In this document: positions 47,302 through 57,910 of the stretch, piece after piece
How positions within the stretch are numbered: the first letter of the stretch is position 1
Layout of the letters: each line of letters opens with the position of its first letter
NCBI RefSeq assembly: GCF_000002425.4
Contig: NC_037257.1
Coordinates: 15,786,847 to 15,850,846, forward strand
Length of the DNA: 64,000 nt
Direction of reading: 5' to 3'
Source of the DNA: Physcomitrium patens
Lineage: Eukaryota > Streptophyta > Bryopsida > Funariales > Funariaceae
Notes under the pieces: generated by a model
Told to the model about the DNA's origin: nothing
Databases searched by the model: none
Seen by the model: only the letters and a program-made list of their open reading frames with translations
Position numbers and translations under genes: made by a program

Positions 47302-47756
47302 TGGTGAATCGGGATTTTTAAATGAAGTGTGTTTGAATACTCTTGACTGTTTTGTAAAATCGAGTTACGTCTTTGATTGAAGGATTAAAGGGGTATCTAT
47401 AGGATTGAGTATGCAGAGTGAATGAAATTTATTGGGTTAATCTAACAGGACAGTCAGTGGATACAAGATCGTAAGTACAAAGGGGTATTGAAGATTAACA
47501 GTTTGGGTTGTTCGGGGTTCTCTATAACGTCTAGAGACCTATCGGCTGGGGCAAAAAGGACTTCGACAAGCAGTCGAAGAGCACCCGTATAGATTTACGG
47601 TACATTGTTGCAGTCGTTTATATTCCAGCAGTCAAAAACTGATAGACTGCTTGACTATCAGCGAATCTCCATACTACCTTCTACAGCGAGACGCCCGGCA
47701 CATTCTCGAGCAGGAAAGCACGTAATACGACACCGCATTAATGGATGAAGATCAAT

Positions 47757-48309
47757 TATAATAGAATATAGATAAGATAATTAATTAGATAGTTAAAACC
47801 ATGGAAGTTTTTAGAGTTGAGGTTAGGTTAGTAGATCACATAGGATCTATCATAGGACATTCTAGAAAGAAATGAGGATAGTTATTTAAGTAGGGTTTAT
47901 TATAAAACCTTCTAAAAAAGACTTAGGATGGTTATCTAGATGGAATCTACTATAAAATCTTCTCGAAAAGGAATTTAAATCAGTTATCTAGGTAGGGCCT
48001 ATTAGCTTGAAATATTCGAAAAAGACCAAGGTAATAGGATAAGGTATAAATAGAACTGACCAAGGCCTTTTAGGGCATGTAGTCAAATATGGCTTTGGAT
48101 CTTTTTTCTTAATAATATTTGATTCTACATCTTTTTATTTAGATTTATTTTTTTTTATTTTTTTTTGCTCAATTTTGTCTTTCATGTCCTATTTTATTAA
48201 ATTTAGTTCAATTTTTTTTTAGTTTATTTTATCCTATTTTGTAATGAAGCTTTTTATTGCTATGATTTAGAAAGATCTTGGGTTTTTGAAAGAGTTTAGT
48301 CATGTTTCA
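47757..48309 (+). repeat. D 3' LTR
   Basis: 553 bp, TATAATAGAATATAG...GTCATGTTTCA, followed by the duplication CAATA. Homologous to 21,637-22,187 along its whole length. It is preceded by only 24 bases of D interior because the array inserted close to its start. Confidence 0.82.
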
Positions 48310-48314
48310 CAATA

Positions 48315-49260
48315 CATGCATATATTACTAAAAGCCAACGTGAAGTTTTAATGGAAGAAAAGAGGAGAAAAAAACTTTGATGATACAAGAGAAGAAAATT
48401 CTTTGAAGAGGCAAATTTGAGGAGATAATGCTCGTAAAGCGGCTTCACAAGAATTATCTATAAAGGATATTTCAATAATATTAGAAAAAAAAGTAAAAGA
48501 GATAAAAGATAAAGATAAATTATTAACTTATAAACTACTCTTTGATATTGAAGTGACAACAAATTTAAAGAAAGTGCTTGAAGAATGTGTGTTTAATGCT
48601 AAAGTTGAATTTATATTGAAGAAAATTTTGAGAATTGCTAAGAAAAAATTCCATGATGTCATTATTCATAGTATTAAACAAAAGAAACAATTAATGGGAG
48701 AAGGTGGATTGAGTCATGATATTGACGCACGCATATATAAAAATGAAGAAGATGAATTTGATAATTATTTCAAACAATCAACAAGTAAAGGAAGGAGTTA
48801 TAATCAAAGAGTACGTTTTGATGATCAAAGTAATAAGGATAAAAAAAATTCAAATCATTATACTCAGAAGCATTGGACTAGAGCAACTACAAAGGTATTA
48901 GTGAAGGTTAGAGATATGGATGAGCCAATTATTGCCTTAATTGACTATGATTTGAAGATAAATCTTATGTCGAAGGATCTTTATATTAAACAAAGGTGGC
49001 CAATTAATGTAGAGCATGGATGGATAATATGAGTAGCTAATAATATACGAGGTGAATTATATGGTGTTTGTTCAAATATAAGAATTTGAATTGGTGATGT
49101 TGCAATGGACCAAAATTTCTTTGTTGAAGATGCAATGTCTTATCTTTTTATTTTGGAGAAACTATATATTATTGCAATTCAAATAAAAATTTACTTAATG
49201 ATAGTTTAGCTTATGCATGAATTTGTAATTAAGATGGAAAGAGGACAATATAATTTTTGA
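48315..49260 (+). pseudogene. A(+) gag end and protease region (fossil)
   Basis: Resumes with a stretch matching the minus-strand copy near 59,310 (TATATTRCTAAAAGCCAACR). Then comes a charged linker with KKQLMGEGGLSHDIDARIY and YNQRVRFDDQSNKD, and a protease-like core VLVKVRDMDEPIIALIDYDL with KINLMSKDLY (about 48,897-48,990). The conserved I-A-L-I-D stretch followed by INLMS suggests a retropepsin. Broken. Confidence 0.68.
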
Positions 49261-49479
49261 CTATGCCTCTAAATCATGAGCAAAATCAAGACAAATTGAG
49301 AAAAAATCTATTGCTAAGGGTTGTTGAATAATTCAAGGATTTTTTAGAGGTATTGCTATAAAGTAAAATCATAGAAGTACAAAAGAAGAAGTATTCTTGC
49401 AAGATATAAGTACCTTTGATGTAAGATTTATTGAAATTTTTAAAAATAGAAATATTATGTATAAGAGGATTAAGGACTT

Positions 49480-51060
49480 AAAAAAAATATATATATATAT
49501 TCTGTTGAAAAAGAGTTGTATGGATTAGAAATATTAAAAGATAATAAAAATATTATTGATATTTATAAAAGAAATGGATTAAAAGATCCTTTAGAACTAA
49601 TTACAATTATTGGATCAGGTAATAATTATAAAATTATAAAAATTCATTGAAAAGAAGTTTATGATATGATTGAATCTTTTTAAGTACTAGAGGTTATAGT
49701 TGAGACAAAATATAAGATAGTAGATATGAAAGAAAAACCTATCGCTGAATCTTTGCTAAAAGATTCTAAAAAATAGATAAAAAAAACATCAAAGAAAAAG
49801 AGCTTAAAGAATCCAAAGAATATTAAACAAAATTTTATTAAAGAGTCTTTTGAGGAATTAAATATTAGTTTTGATGGTTCCTTATTACCAAAGTAAATTA
49901 TTTGCTTCAAAGAAATATAGGCAAAATAAGATAGATCATTTGTCTTTGAATCTTACAAATTGGGTGTGAAGATCCAAATATTATAACACCTATGGTTATT
50001 TTCATTATATTATATGTATTTTAGAATTTAAGGCTAATTCAAGTATCAAGAGTATATTTATCAAGCTTGGTAGAATTATTAAAAGAAAAGATGAAGGTAA
50101 AGATTTTAGAACCTTTTTTTGTACCATATTCTAGTTGATGGTTTACAAAGCTTAAGAAAAATAGATCATTATGATTTATTCAAGATATGTAGCCTATAAA
50201 TGTAATGACTATCAAGAATGCATGAATTAGACCAATAATAGATGATTTTACTGAAGCATTTATAAGAAAGGCAATCTATTTAATATATGATTTGTATTTG
50301 AGCTATGACCAATTTCAACTTGCAGAAGGGAGTAGAGATATGAAAACGATGAAAACACCACTTAGACTTGTTAAAACGTGTAGTCTTTCTCAAAGTACAA
50401 CTAACTCAATTGCGTATATGATGAATGGGATGAACAAGGTATTGAGGGATTTTATTCCTAAGAAGACTATTTCTTTTCTAAATGATGTTCTTATTAAGGA
50501 GTGCAAAGAAGAAGACAAAGATAAAACTTTAGATAAGAAGGAGTGTTGCAAGTATATTATTGATCATATATAAGATTGTAAAAAAATATTGACTTAGCTT
50601 GAGGAAGTTCATCTTATATTATCACGTGAAAAATCTATATTTGGAGTATAATTTGTTAAGATTATTGGACATTTATGTAGATTTTATGGAAGAAAACCAA
50701 ATCCAACTAAGGTTAATGTAATTGAAAGAATAAATGAAGATTGTAGTTCTTTAACAAAAGTTCATAGGTTTTTATGTGTATGTACATTTTATTCTATTTA
50801 GACCCATTATATTTGGATCCATTTTATTATATTTGGATCCATTCTTCACTATGTATATATAATGGATCCATTGTATGAACTGTTATACAAAGGCTATTGG
50901 TTTAAATAGAGAGAAAAGTATATTAAAGCAATGCAAAGATTGAAAAAATTATTGACATTACTTCCAATATTGACATTACTGCTAATAAAAGCATAGCAAA
51001 TAAAATATTTAGTTTTGACTTGTGAAGATTTATTAAATCAAGAAGAAGAAAAGGCACTAA
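49480..51060 (+). pseudogene. A(+) reverse transcriptase and RNase H region (fossil)
   Basis: The linker (49,480-50,020) parallels the minus-strand copy (57,911-58,430). RT blocks: YLSYDQFQLAEGSRDMKTMK with TPLRLVKTCSLSQ (50,297-50,395), and VLRDFIPKKTISFLNDV (about 50,440-50,490; the minus copy reads PILDDVPIKGC). Then IIGHLCRFYGRKP-like sequence near 50,665 and an RNase H connection. This RT type, with SRDMTTMKTPLGL, is unlike that of C1 and D. Broken. Confidence 0.72.
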
Positions 51061-51364
51061 GAACAAAGTCAATAAAGAAAATTTGTAAGTGTTTACTTGA
51101 AGATGGTATTTGTCACTACAAATGTGTGAAAAAAATCACTACAAATCATAGAAAATTAGATACACATAGAATTCATGAATTTATTAAAAGATGTGGAATT
51201 ACATTATCATTAACTACTGCTTATAATCTAGAAGAGAATGCAAAGAATGAATGTTGTGATATTACATGTTGTTTTGCTCAGTAATACACTAGGCATTTAG
51301 CTGTGGAAGGTGAGATTGTGTTTCATAAGTAGCCAAAAAATTCTAATAGGTTTCATCCATTAGA
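51061..51364 (+). pseudogene. A(+) integrase fragment (fossil)
   Basis: RTKSIKKICKCLLEDGICHY, then RCGITLSLTTAYNLEENAK (about 51,190-51,250), matching the integrase block RGIKLSLTIAYNLE of the minus-strand copy (about 55,830). The element stops soon after, where the minus-strand A LTR begins. Confidence 0.65.
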
Positions 51365-52579
51365 GAAGAATATAATCTGAATTTCAATTCAAAAGTGCTT
51401 AAAACACTCTTCTTAGTAGTCTTAACTATATATAAATCCCAATTACCTTGTTACTTTCAAATTTAAGCAATTTAGATTTTTCTTATAAATCTCAATTCTA
51501 ATTAGTGTACTTTAATAAGCTATAACATCCAATCCGAACGTCCACTTGATGTAGAATTTTGCATATAATTGTCAATTCAAGTTTTCTAAATGCTTTAGAA
51601 TTTTTAGCTCAATCCAACTTACAAATTGTGAGAAAACCTCCAAAAAATTGTACCAATGTCACTCGGCCGCCAACTTGAAAAGTGAAGTAGAAATCCCGGC
51701 AATGATTTCTTCCTTTTCAACTATTAACTTTGTCTCAAAATTGATGTGTAGCTTGATCTTCAAGTCTTCCAACATCCATGCTAATTTTCATCTTAATCCG
51801 ATTGATAGATCTTGAGATATCATAGAAACCCTACCCAACCTCAAACTGTCACCTTCCGAAATCCTTTTGTGCTAAAAACTAGATATCTCTAAACCACGCC
51901 ATTAGATTATCACAAAATTTTGTATACACTTAGGACATCCAATAATCCAAATAGTGTGAAATTTTCAACCATAGATATCACATCAATTGTACGAACTAGC
52001 CAAAATTACTAGCCCTAATTATATTATATAAAATCCAAATCACTAATACAAACATAGAATTTGAACAACAATTGCTAAGTCTTCCAAAACCCTCTCAAAA
52101 TAATTCTTATGTCTTTGAAAAGAACTTCAAGCTAGCTCTCAAATCCTAACCTTTGATATTTTAATGATCTCCTATTTTGTCCTAGGCCATCGTTTTAGTG
52201 ACCAAAGGTCTGATTTTGCCCTTGTTTCACAAATGGTCGACCCCCAGATATCAATCTAACCTATCCTAAGGTGTTTTTAGTCCAATCCTATTCTCAATTT
52301 AATCTTACTACCAAGTATACTAATTATTTACCTCATCTAATCTAATTTTATTAATTTATGGTCTTTCTAAGGTAGTAGAAGAGTTTCTACAACCTAGAAG
52401 GTAAAATTATGAACTAACCTTCAACCTACTAATTATTAAGATAAGAAAATAATCTAAGAGGCTTTTATGAAAGCCATGTTTAGATACCTCAAATTATAAT
52501 TGAACTAAGATAATTAGATATTAATTAGAAATTCAACTTTGATTACAATTTCACTATATAGTCATATTACATCACAATA
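51365..52579 (-). repeat. A(-) 3' LTR, ancestral subtype
   Basis: The reverse complement starts TATTGTGATGTAATATGACT (A-family TGTCGTGTTGTAA). It matches the 18,866 LTR in its first half and the 62,282 LTR in its second half (for example CACTCGGCCGCCAACTTG at 51,661 against CACTCGGCCACAACCTTA on the reversed copy). The last about 130 bp of the LTR seem to be missing at the 51,365 side. Confidence 0.75.
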
Positions 52580-52592
52580 TCCACCCTCTCTT
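52580..52592 (-). promoter_or_regulatory. A-family polypurine tract
   Basis: On the minus strand, AAGAGAGGGTGGA lies immediately upstream of the 3' LTR start. Confidence 0.65.
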
Positions 52593-52627
52593 AACTTGCG
52601 CATCTTCTGATATGTGCCAAATGAACC

Positions 52628-53397
52628 TGTGATTGCTCGTTTTACTTATTCTGGAAGAAATCTCCTAGAATAAATTCGTACAGGGGGATTTGAACATAAG
52701 GAATGACCATGTATATGAGCTCTAATTGTTAGGGTCATGCAATTAACCGCTACTACTGAATGCTTACCATACCGAAGAACACTTAACTTTTCCTCCTACT
52801 GTCCACTCTCTCATATCAATACAATAACATCCACGACAACGATTTCAGTACCCTGTATAATTCACGAACATACAAGCATATTTCAAACCCTGGAACAAAC
52901 AACTTTCAATCCACAGAATCTAATCAAGACAATTCCTTCGATTACAATTCCTCTCCATTAAACTTACAACCTTGCGATAAACAGTGATTAGAAACTTCCA
53001 TACATCCTCAATCTTTCATAACAATTGATAAAGAGTGATCCATAAAAAACTTCGTAAATCAAACATTAATTCATTAAATTGATTCTCTTTACTAGAATCA
53101 AAACTAATACAAAAAAAACAAGAAAACTAAGAAGAAGAGATAGTACCAAGCTTATCCCTGGCTGAGTACTATCGCAGTCTGACCCTCGGCTCACAACTCT
53201 CACAGTCTGGCATTTTCTTTCCCTCTTCCATCCTCCTTATACTACCCCGAGATACCAACTCCTATACTACAAATGATAACTACTTTTCCTGACTATTCAT
53301 CTATTCTACCTATTGAACCACCTTTTCAGCAGTTATCTATCCCTGTTTACACTATACACTAGGTATCTACATTCTGAAAATAACTACTTATTCTATA
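52628..53397 (-). repeat. B solo LTR in A(-)
   Basis: The reverse complement of the B LTR; TGTGATTGCTCGTTTTACTT at 52,628 mirrors the LTR end AAGTAAAACGAGCAATCACA. Flanked by perfect 5-bp duplications GAACC at 52,623-52,627 and 53,398-53,402. No interior, hence a solo LTR left by recombination between two LTRs. Confidence 0.9.
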
Positions 53398-53402
53398 GAA
53401 CC

Positions 53403-53926
53403 ATTTGTCATAATTGGCATCATGCCATCTCTTCATTTTGTTCATCAAATCCTTCATTTCTATTTTTACCATCATCTTCAAAATAATTGTCTTCTTAAAA
53501 AATATTGATATCTTCAGCATGATGTTCTGTATTGATTTTTCTATCTCATCTTTTAAAAATCTTTACTCGCTTCCCAGCAATAGATATTTTTAACCTCATA
53601 TCATCTAACTCCTTTAATGAATATGTGGCATTATCATGAACTGTTACTACCACATATGGTCCAAACCAACGTTTCAAAAACTTCCACAAAGTACTATGTT
53701 GGTCATTCAAACTGCTATCATAAATAAGTACTCAATCACCTTCTTCAATTGTTTTAGGTCTCAATCTATGTTGCTAATCAAATTCAGTCTTATTTCCTAA
53801 CCTTGCCTTTCGTAACATTTTTAATGATAGTTCTACATCTTGTGATCTTTGTTCAAGTTGCTAGCTCCTAATGGCTAACAATTCATCTCTTGTCAATCCA
53901 TCTTCTCATGGTAGCATACTCCACGT
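53403..53926 (-). pseudogene. A(-) integrase C-terminal part (fossil)
   Basis: The minus strand reads TRDELLAIRS, DVELSLKMLRKARLGNKTEF, HRLRPKTIEEGD and VLIYDSSLNDQHSTLWKFLK followed by RWFGPYVVVTVHDNATYSLK (the GPY/F module typical of Ty3/gypsy integrase ends) and LKISIAGKRVKIFK. Interrupted at its N-terminal side by the A solo LTR. Confidence 0.75.
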
Positions 53927-54054
53927 TGTCATGTTGTAACATGAATATATAATAAAAATATAAATAGAAAATATTTATTAATATTTAGTCATCTTGGATG
54001 TTAGAAACAGTGGCCAATTCTAGTGCCAATATTCAGGGACTTGGTTAATGTCAC

Positions 54055-54790
54055 CCCATTGCAAGATGTACCACCGAATGTGACATCAGTGTATGCTCCG
54101 TCTGCATCATCAAACTAAGTACCCTCCGTATCAATGGGATGATCATGATCATTTTCTAATCCTACATGGAACAAGCCTAGTAGATATATACCGGTGGAGA
54201 CACCCAATATGCCTGATGAGGGTACAAGAAGACCACTTTGTTGTTTTAGTTGTAGACAGATTGGTCATTATGCTAGTGAATGTCCCAATCCCAGAGCCAG
54301 TGACAATTACGTGCCAATGTGTGGGAATAGCAAGCAGTCGGGGCATTCTTATTAGTAATGTAATACTCCATTCAATTTCAATATTCGGGATCAGCCGATC
54401 TAAAGCCAAAGAAATATTGAGGGATTAAATCGAGGTCCTCAAGATTCTCTGATAAATCGAGTGGAATGAATTTGAATTGTTCTTATTAAGAGTTGGCAAA
54501 AAGAAAAAAGACCAATTTAATATTTGGGTGAGTTTGATATGTAGGGCCAATTTGACCCAATTATGAAGACATCCAATCTAAGTCTTGTTACGGGTCTCTT
54601 ATCCAGTATGAGACCTAACTCAATTGGGCAACCCAATGAGGTCCCGAATATGAAGGCTTCAGTTCTATTTCAAGCTGTTCTATTCTCTATGCCATTTTGG
54701 AGAAATAGCTTTTCTATGGAAAGATCCTCTTAGAGGCAGAAATTCCATGGAAGCAAGTCTGGTGTTCCAATTCGGAGTCCAAAGCGGAAG
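54055..54790 (+). other. Family-B gag/protease-linker sequence captured in A LTR (longest copy)
   Basis: CCATTGCAAGATGTACCACC matches B gag at about 30,872. From 54,150 the LTR follows B from about 31,480: CCTACATGGAACAAGCC, AGATATATACCGGTGGAG, then knuckles read as CRQIGHYASECPNPRASDNY and CGNSKQSGHSY. From about 54,560 it follows the linker at 31,990-32,200 (TATGAGACCT, CCCAATGAGGTCCC, GAAAGATCCTCT). The order equals B gag with internal parts left out. Similarity is roughly 70% by eye. In this place it cannot act as gag; it is LTR sequence. Confidence 0.82.
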
Positions 54791-55315
54791 AATAGGGGAC
54801 CTCAGGGAGTTAAAAGAAAGGAGAGGAAAAAGAAAAGGAAGATGACTATACTAAATGCATGCAAAAATTTGTGTTAATCTTACGGTACAAATAGAGCATA
54901 TTTGATCATAAGTGTAAAGAGATATCAGAAGTTGGCATATTGGAGTTATTTAGGGTTTTTGTAATATCTGAGATCTACCAGCTGGAGTAAGGTAAATTTT
55001 GATGTGGTAAGTCGAGGACTTAAAGACGGAGTTGCATACAAAGTTTGAATGAGAAATAACGATCAGTCAAGGAGAAATTATAAATTAAAGTTTGTCATCA
55101 ACCTTCTAGGCGATGGTCAAGGGACTTCAGCGTGGATTTATGGTGTTTTCTTGTAATCTATAACATGAATTGGATTGAACTTCTTGAGCATTTAGAAGAC
55201 TTGTAAAGACGCTAGTGGTAGAAGTCTCACAACAATCGGATAGTCAAATTGAGAATTACAGCTTGCCGAGGCTCGTTGTCTAGGATTAGGGTTTAAAAAA
55301 ATAAATAAAAAATCA

Positions 55316-55316
55316 A

Positions 55317-55365
<49 letters not shown>
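55316..55365. repeat. AAAT microsatellite
   Basis: About 12 copies of AAAT/AATA in the A solo LTR; a young slippage repeat. Confidence 0.95.
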
Positions 55366-55366
<1 letters not shown>

Positions 55367-55618
55367 AAAAATAACAAATAACAAATAACAAAAGAATCTA
55401 TGCTTATAATATTCAAAAGCTATTAAAAATAGAGTTCTAAGTACTTTATATTGGGTTTAAGCTTTTACATTGAAATCCGAAATAATTTGTGTTTAAATGG
55501 TTGAAATCTACTAGACTACTTGGATACTTGCAAAACATCATTTTATCTTCCACAGCCAGATGCACGATGCATTCTCAAGCTGGATAGCATGTTGTTGTAT
55601 TATGTAATACAACAACGT

Positions 55619-56570
55619 TGGTATATTTTTTTTAGTTGGCATAATTGGTTTTTGACATGTCATAAGTTCCACTCGCATATATCCTGTCATCGATCTATGT
55701 GTTGTTCAATCAGCCCATAATGCATAAGGTAGAAGTCGAGGCTCTTCTACTCTTCCATTGCAAGCTTTAACTAAGGCTTTTACAATTAGTAGATGCCCAC
55801 TTTCACTCTTTATTTTTTCCTCTAGATTATAAGCAATAGTTAATGATAATTTGATCCCACGTCTCTTAAAAAATCACGAGCTTTATATGCATCTAATTCT
55901 TCTCGATCTGCAGTGATCTTTCTTACACTCCATAGTGACAAATAACTTCTTTAAATAAAAACCTACAAATTCTTTCTATGGACTTTGTTCTTAGTGCCCT
56001 ACCTTCAACTTGGTTTGATAAATCTTCACGAGCCAAAACTAAATATCTCATTTGCCATAGTCCCATTGGCATAATAACCAAATCCATAAATCATTTAAAA
56101 TGAATAGCCAAAGGATATATTGGATATAACCCATCTCAATGTCATCTATTTGAATACATCTGACAAATTATACAAGACTCTACAAACAAAGTTACATCTT
56201 GATACATATTCTTTCACCAATATCATTCCTTCATTTTAGCAAAAGTAGTCCAAATTCCTCTATGTTCCGCCTATAGGTTCTCATAAAACTCTTTGAGTAG
56301 TTTTTGTTGATCTTCTTTAATACCTATTACTCGTCTTGGCAATCCAATTCCTTTCTTTGGTCTCTTCCATAAAAATCCTTCTTGAAGCAAAAATCAATAA
56401 GCCTTCTTTCTTATTTAATTAAATTTTTTTATTGACCAATTCTCTTAATTAATCAAGGTATTCAAATAAAGACCAATTTTTAGTAATTTCCCTTCATAAA
56501 AATCTTCAAAAAATATCTTATCTTCTTTATTAAGTTTTGATATTGAATAGAATTTTGTTCCAACATCATC
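55619..56570 (-). pseudogene. A(-) integrase, N-terminal part and core (fossil)
   Basis: On the minus strand there is a zinc-binding and core region, including RGIKLSLTIAYNLEEK and SGHLLIVKALVKACNGRVEE with PRLLPYALWAD (about 55,700-55,870), the region after the catalytic part. It is continuous with 53,403-53,926 once the solo LTR is discounted. Broken. Confidence 0.68.
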
Positions 56571-57133
56571 AATAACTTCAACCATCTCGTATTTTCTTTC
56601 ATATATTGCTTGTGACAACATATCTGCTACTCAATTGTCTTTCTCCGCAACATCTTTAAATTCAAGATTTAGTGATTCGATATAAGCAATTCATCTCAAC
56701 ATCATAATATCTTGTGTTGTACAATTGGTAATCATTTCAAGTAAAGGCAAACAATCTGTTTCAATTACCACCATAGCTCTAATCAAATAATCCTTTTCAA
56801 CTTTCATAACTGAAACAACTTTCCATAGTTTCCTTTTTACTTGTGAATATGCACGTTGGCGAGTACTTAAAACTTTAGGTCCAAATTGCAGTGCAAATCT
56901 GTATCCATTTTAGTCATTTGACCTACAGCCCATCCAATGGCAATCAGATTAGTATCCATAGTAAGAATCACTAGTCTATTGCACTTATAATTAATCTTTC
57001 TCAACATTGGAGGCAATATCAATAATTTCTTCAATCTTTGTAATACTTTAACATACTTTTCTTCTCATTTAAATCGATAGTCCTTGCATAACAATTCATA
57101 TAATGGATCCACTATGTGATTATAATGAGGAAT
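56571..57133 (-). pseudogene. A(-) RNase H region (fossil)
   Basis: VLSTRQRAYSQVKRKLWKVV with KDYLIRAMVVIETDCLPLLE (about 56,740-56,870), then IAYIESLNLEFKDVAEKDN and VADMLSQAIYERKYEM (about 56,585-56,700). The ETD and VADMLS parts correspond to the RNase H catalytic region of Ty3/gypsy elements (..TDH..LLW.., VADALSR). Confidence 0.7.
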
Positions 57134-57910
57134 CTAAATACGATAAAATACACATGCACCTAAAAACTTACAAATCTCTATTAAAAAACTACAATCTTCT
57201 TTCATTATTTCAATTGCATCAACTTTAGTCAGATCTGGTTTTCTTCCATAAAATCTACATAAATGTCCAATAATTACAACCTCTTGTATTCCAAATATAG
57301 ATTTTGTAGCCAATAATGTAAGATAAACTTTTCCAAGCTGAGTCAATATTTTTTTACAATCTTGTATATGATCAATGACATACTTGCGACACCTCCTCTT
57401 ATCTAAAGTTTTATCCTTGTTTTCTTTTTTACACCCTTTTATAGGAACATCATCTAAAATAGGTATAGTCTTCTCAGGAATAAAATCTCTTAATATCTCA
57501 TTTATCTCGTTTATCATATGCGCAACTAAGTTGGTAGCATCTTGAGAAAGAGTAAACAATTTAACTAATCCAAGTGGAGTTTTCATCGTTGTCATATCTC
57601 TACTTTCTTTTGCAAGTTGAAATTGGTCATAGCTCGAATATAAATCATTCATTGAATAAATTGCCCTTCCTACAAACGCCTTGATAAATTCATCTACTAT
57701 AGGCCCAATTCCTGCATTCCTAATAGTTACTGCATTCACTGGTTGCAGATCTTAAATAAAATGTAATGACCTATTTTTCTTAGGCACTATAAACCATCGA
57801 CTAGAATATGGTGCAAAAGTCGGATCCAAAATCTTCATTTTTATCTTTTTTTTTAATAATTCCACCAAGCTTGGTAAATGTGCCTCTAGTACAAAAATTA
57901 GCCTTAGATT
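57134..57910 (-). pseudogene. A(-) reverse transcriptase (fossil)
   Basis: An uninterrupted frame of 201 codons (57,134-57,739) reading NAGIGPIVDEFIKAFVGRAI, YSSYDQFQLAKESRDMTTMK, TPLGLVKLFTLSQDATNLVA, ILRDFIPEKTIPILDDVPIK and VVIIGHLCRFYGRKPDLTKV. The LDD pair within PILDDV sits at the polymerase active-site position. The RT subtype (SRDMTTMKTPLGL, then PEKTIPILDDVPIKGC) differs from that of C1 and D. Confidence 0.82.

Larger units (their letters stand above)
35227..47732 (+). repeat. Tandem array of 1,117-bp LTR-primer site-gag units (about 10.5 copies)
   Basis: A complete A-family LTR (35,227-36,562) leads into tandem units starting at 36,014, 37,131, 38,248, 39,365, 40,482, 41,599, 42,716, 43,833, 44,950, 46,067 and a partial one at 47,184. 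The exact period is 1,117 bp. Each unit holds the last about 549 bp of the LTR, the primer site and about 550 bp of leader plus gag start, then jumps back into the LTR. The array ends at 47,732 precisely at the LTR end ACGACA, inside D. Flanks TCGC and CCGC may be a diverged 4-bp target duplication. Units differ at only a few percent, so amplification or homogenisation is recent. Confidence 0.95.
21637..48309 (+). mobile_element. D: chromovirus with two LTRs, holding B and the tandem array
   Basis: 5' LTR 21,637-22,187 and 3' LTR 47,757-48,309 are homologous end to end and flanked by perfect 5-bp duplications CAATA. The interior carries gag, protease, RT, RNase H, integrase and a chromodomain up to 28,692, where B has entered. 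A short D stretch (35,154-35,226) follows B, then the array, then the last 24 bases before the 3' LTR (47,733-47,756). Without B, the array and the unclassified insert it is about 5.8 kb. The LTRs are clearly more diverged (roughly 20% or more) than those of B (about 6%), consistent with D being older. Many breaks. Confidence 0.85.
18866..51364 (+). mobile_element. A(+) : Ty3/gypsy element interrupted by D
   Basis: LTR (18,866-20,208) and gag (20,300-21,636), then the whole D element (21,637-48,309). The interior resumes at 48,315 with the same gag/protease region, followed by reverse transcriptase and integrase parts up to about 51,364. The target duplication CAATA at 21,632-21,636 and 48,310-48,314 shows that the two halves were one element. 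Without insertions it is about 5.8 kb. No 3' LTR follows; it abuts the LTR of another, minus-strand A copy. Old, with many breaks. Confidence 0.8.
53927..55614 (+). repeat. A solo LTR, chimeric subtype (longest form)
   Basis: 1,688 bp, TGTCATGTTGTAACATG...GTAATACAACA, flanked by ACGT at 53,923-53,926 and 55,615-55,618. Removing it joins the integrase of A(-). It holds the most complete family-B-derived segment (54,055-54,790) and an AAAT microsatellite (55,316-55,365). Confidence 0.87.

Noticed and set aside
35227-47732. The regular array as a CRISPR, rDNA spacer or centromere satellite
   Set aside because: The unit is 1,117 bp with LTR, primer site and gag content. There are no short repeats with spacers and no rRNA sequence. 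A centromere role cannot be judged from one 12.5-kb array.
52737-52961. 74-residue frame rich in Thr and Ser
   Set aside because: It lies entirely inside the minus-strand B solo LTR.
54093-54428. A 111-residue frame as an independent zinc-knuckle host gene
   Set aside because: It lies in an A LTR shared by other copies, and the knuckle sequence is clearly derived from family B gag, so no separate gene is needed to explain it.
55192-55416. Frame with a repeated LFIYLFIYLFIY stretch
   Set aside because: A translation of the AAAT microsatellite on the reverse strand.
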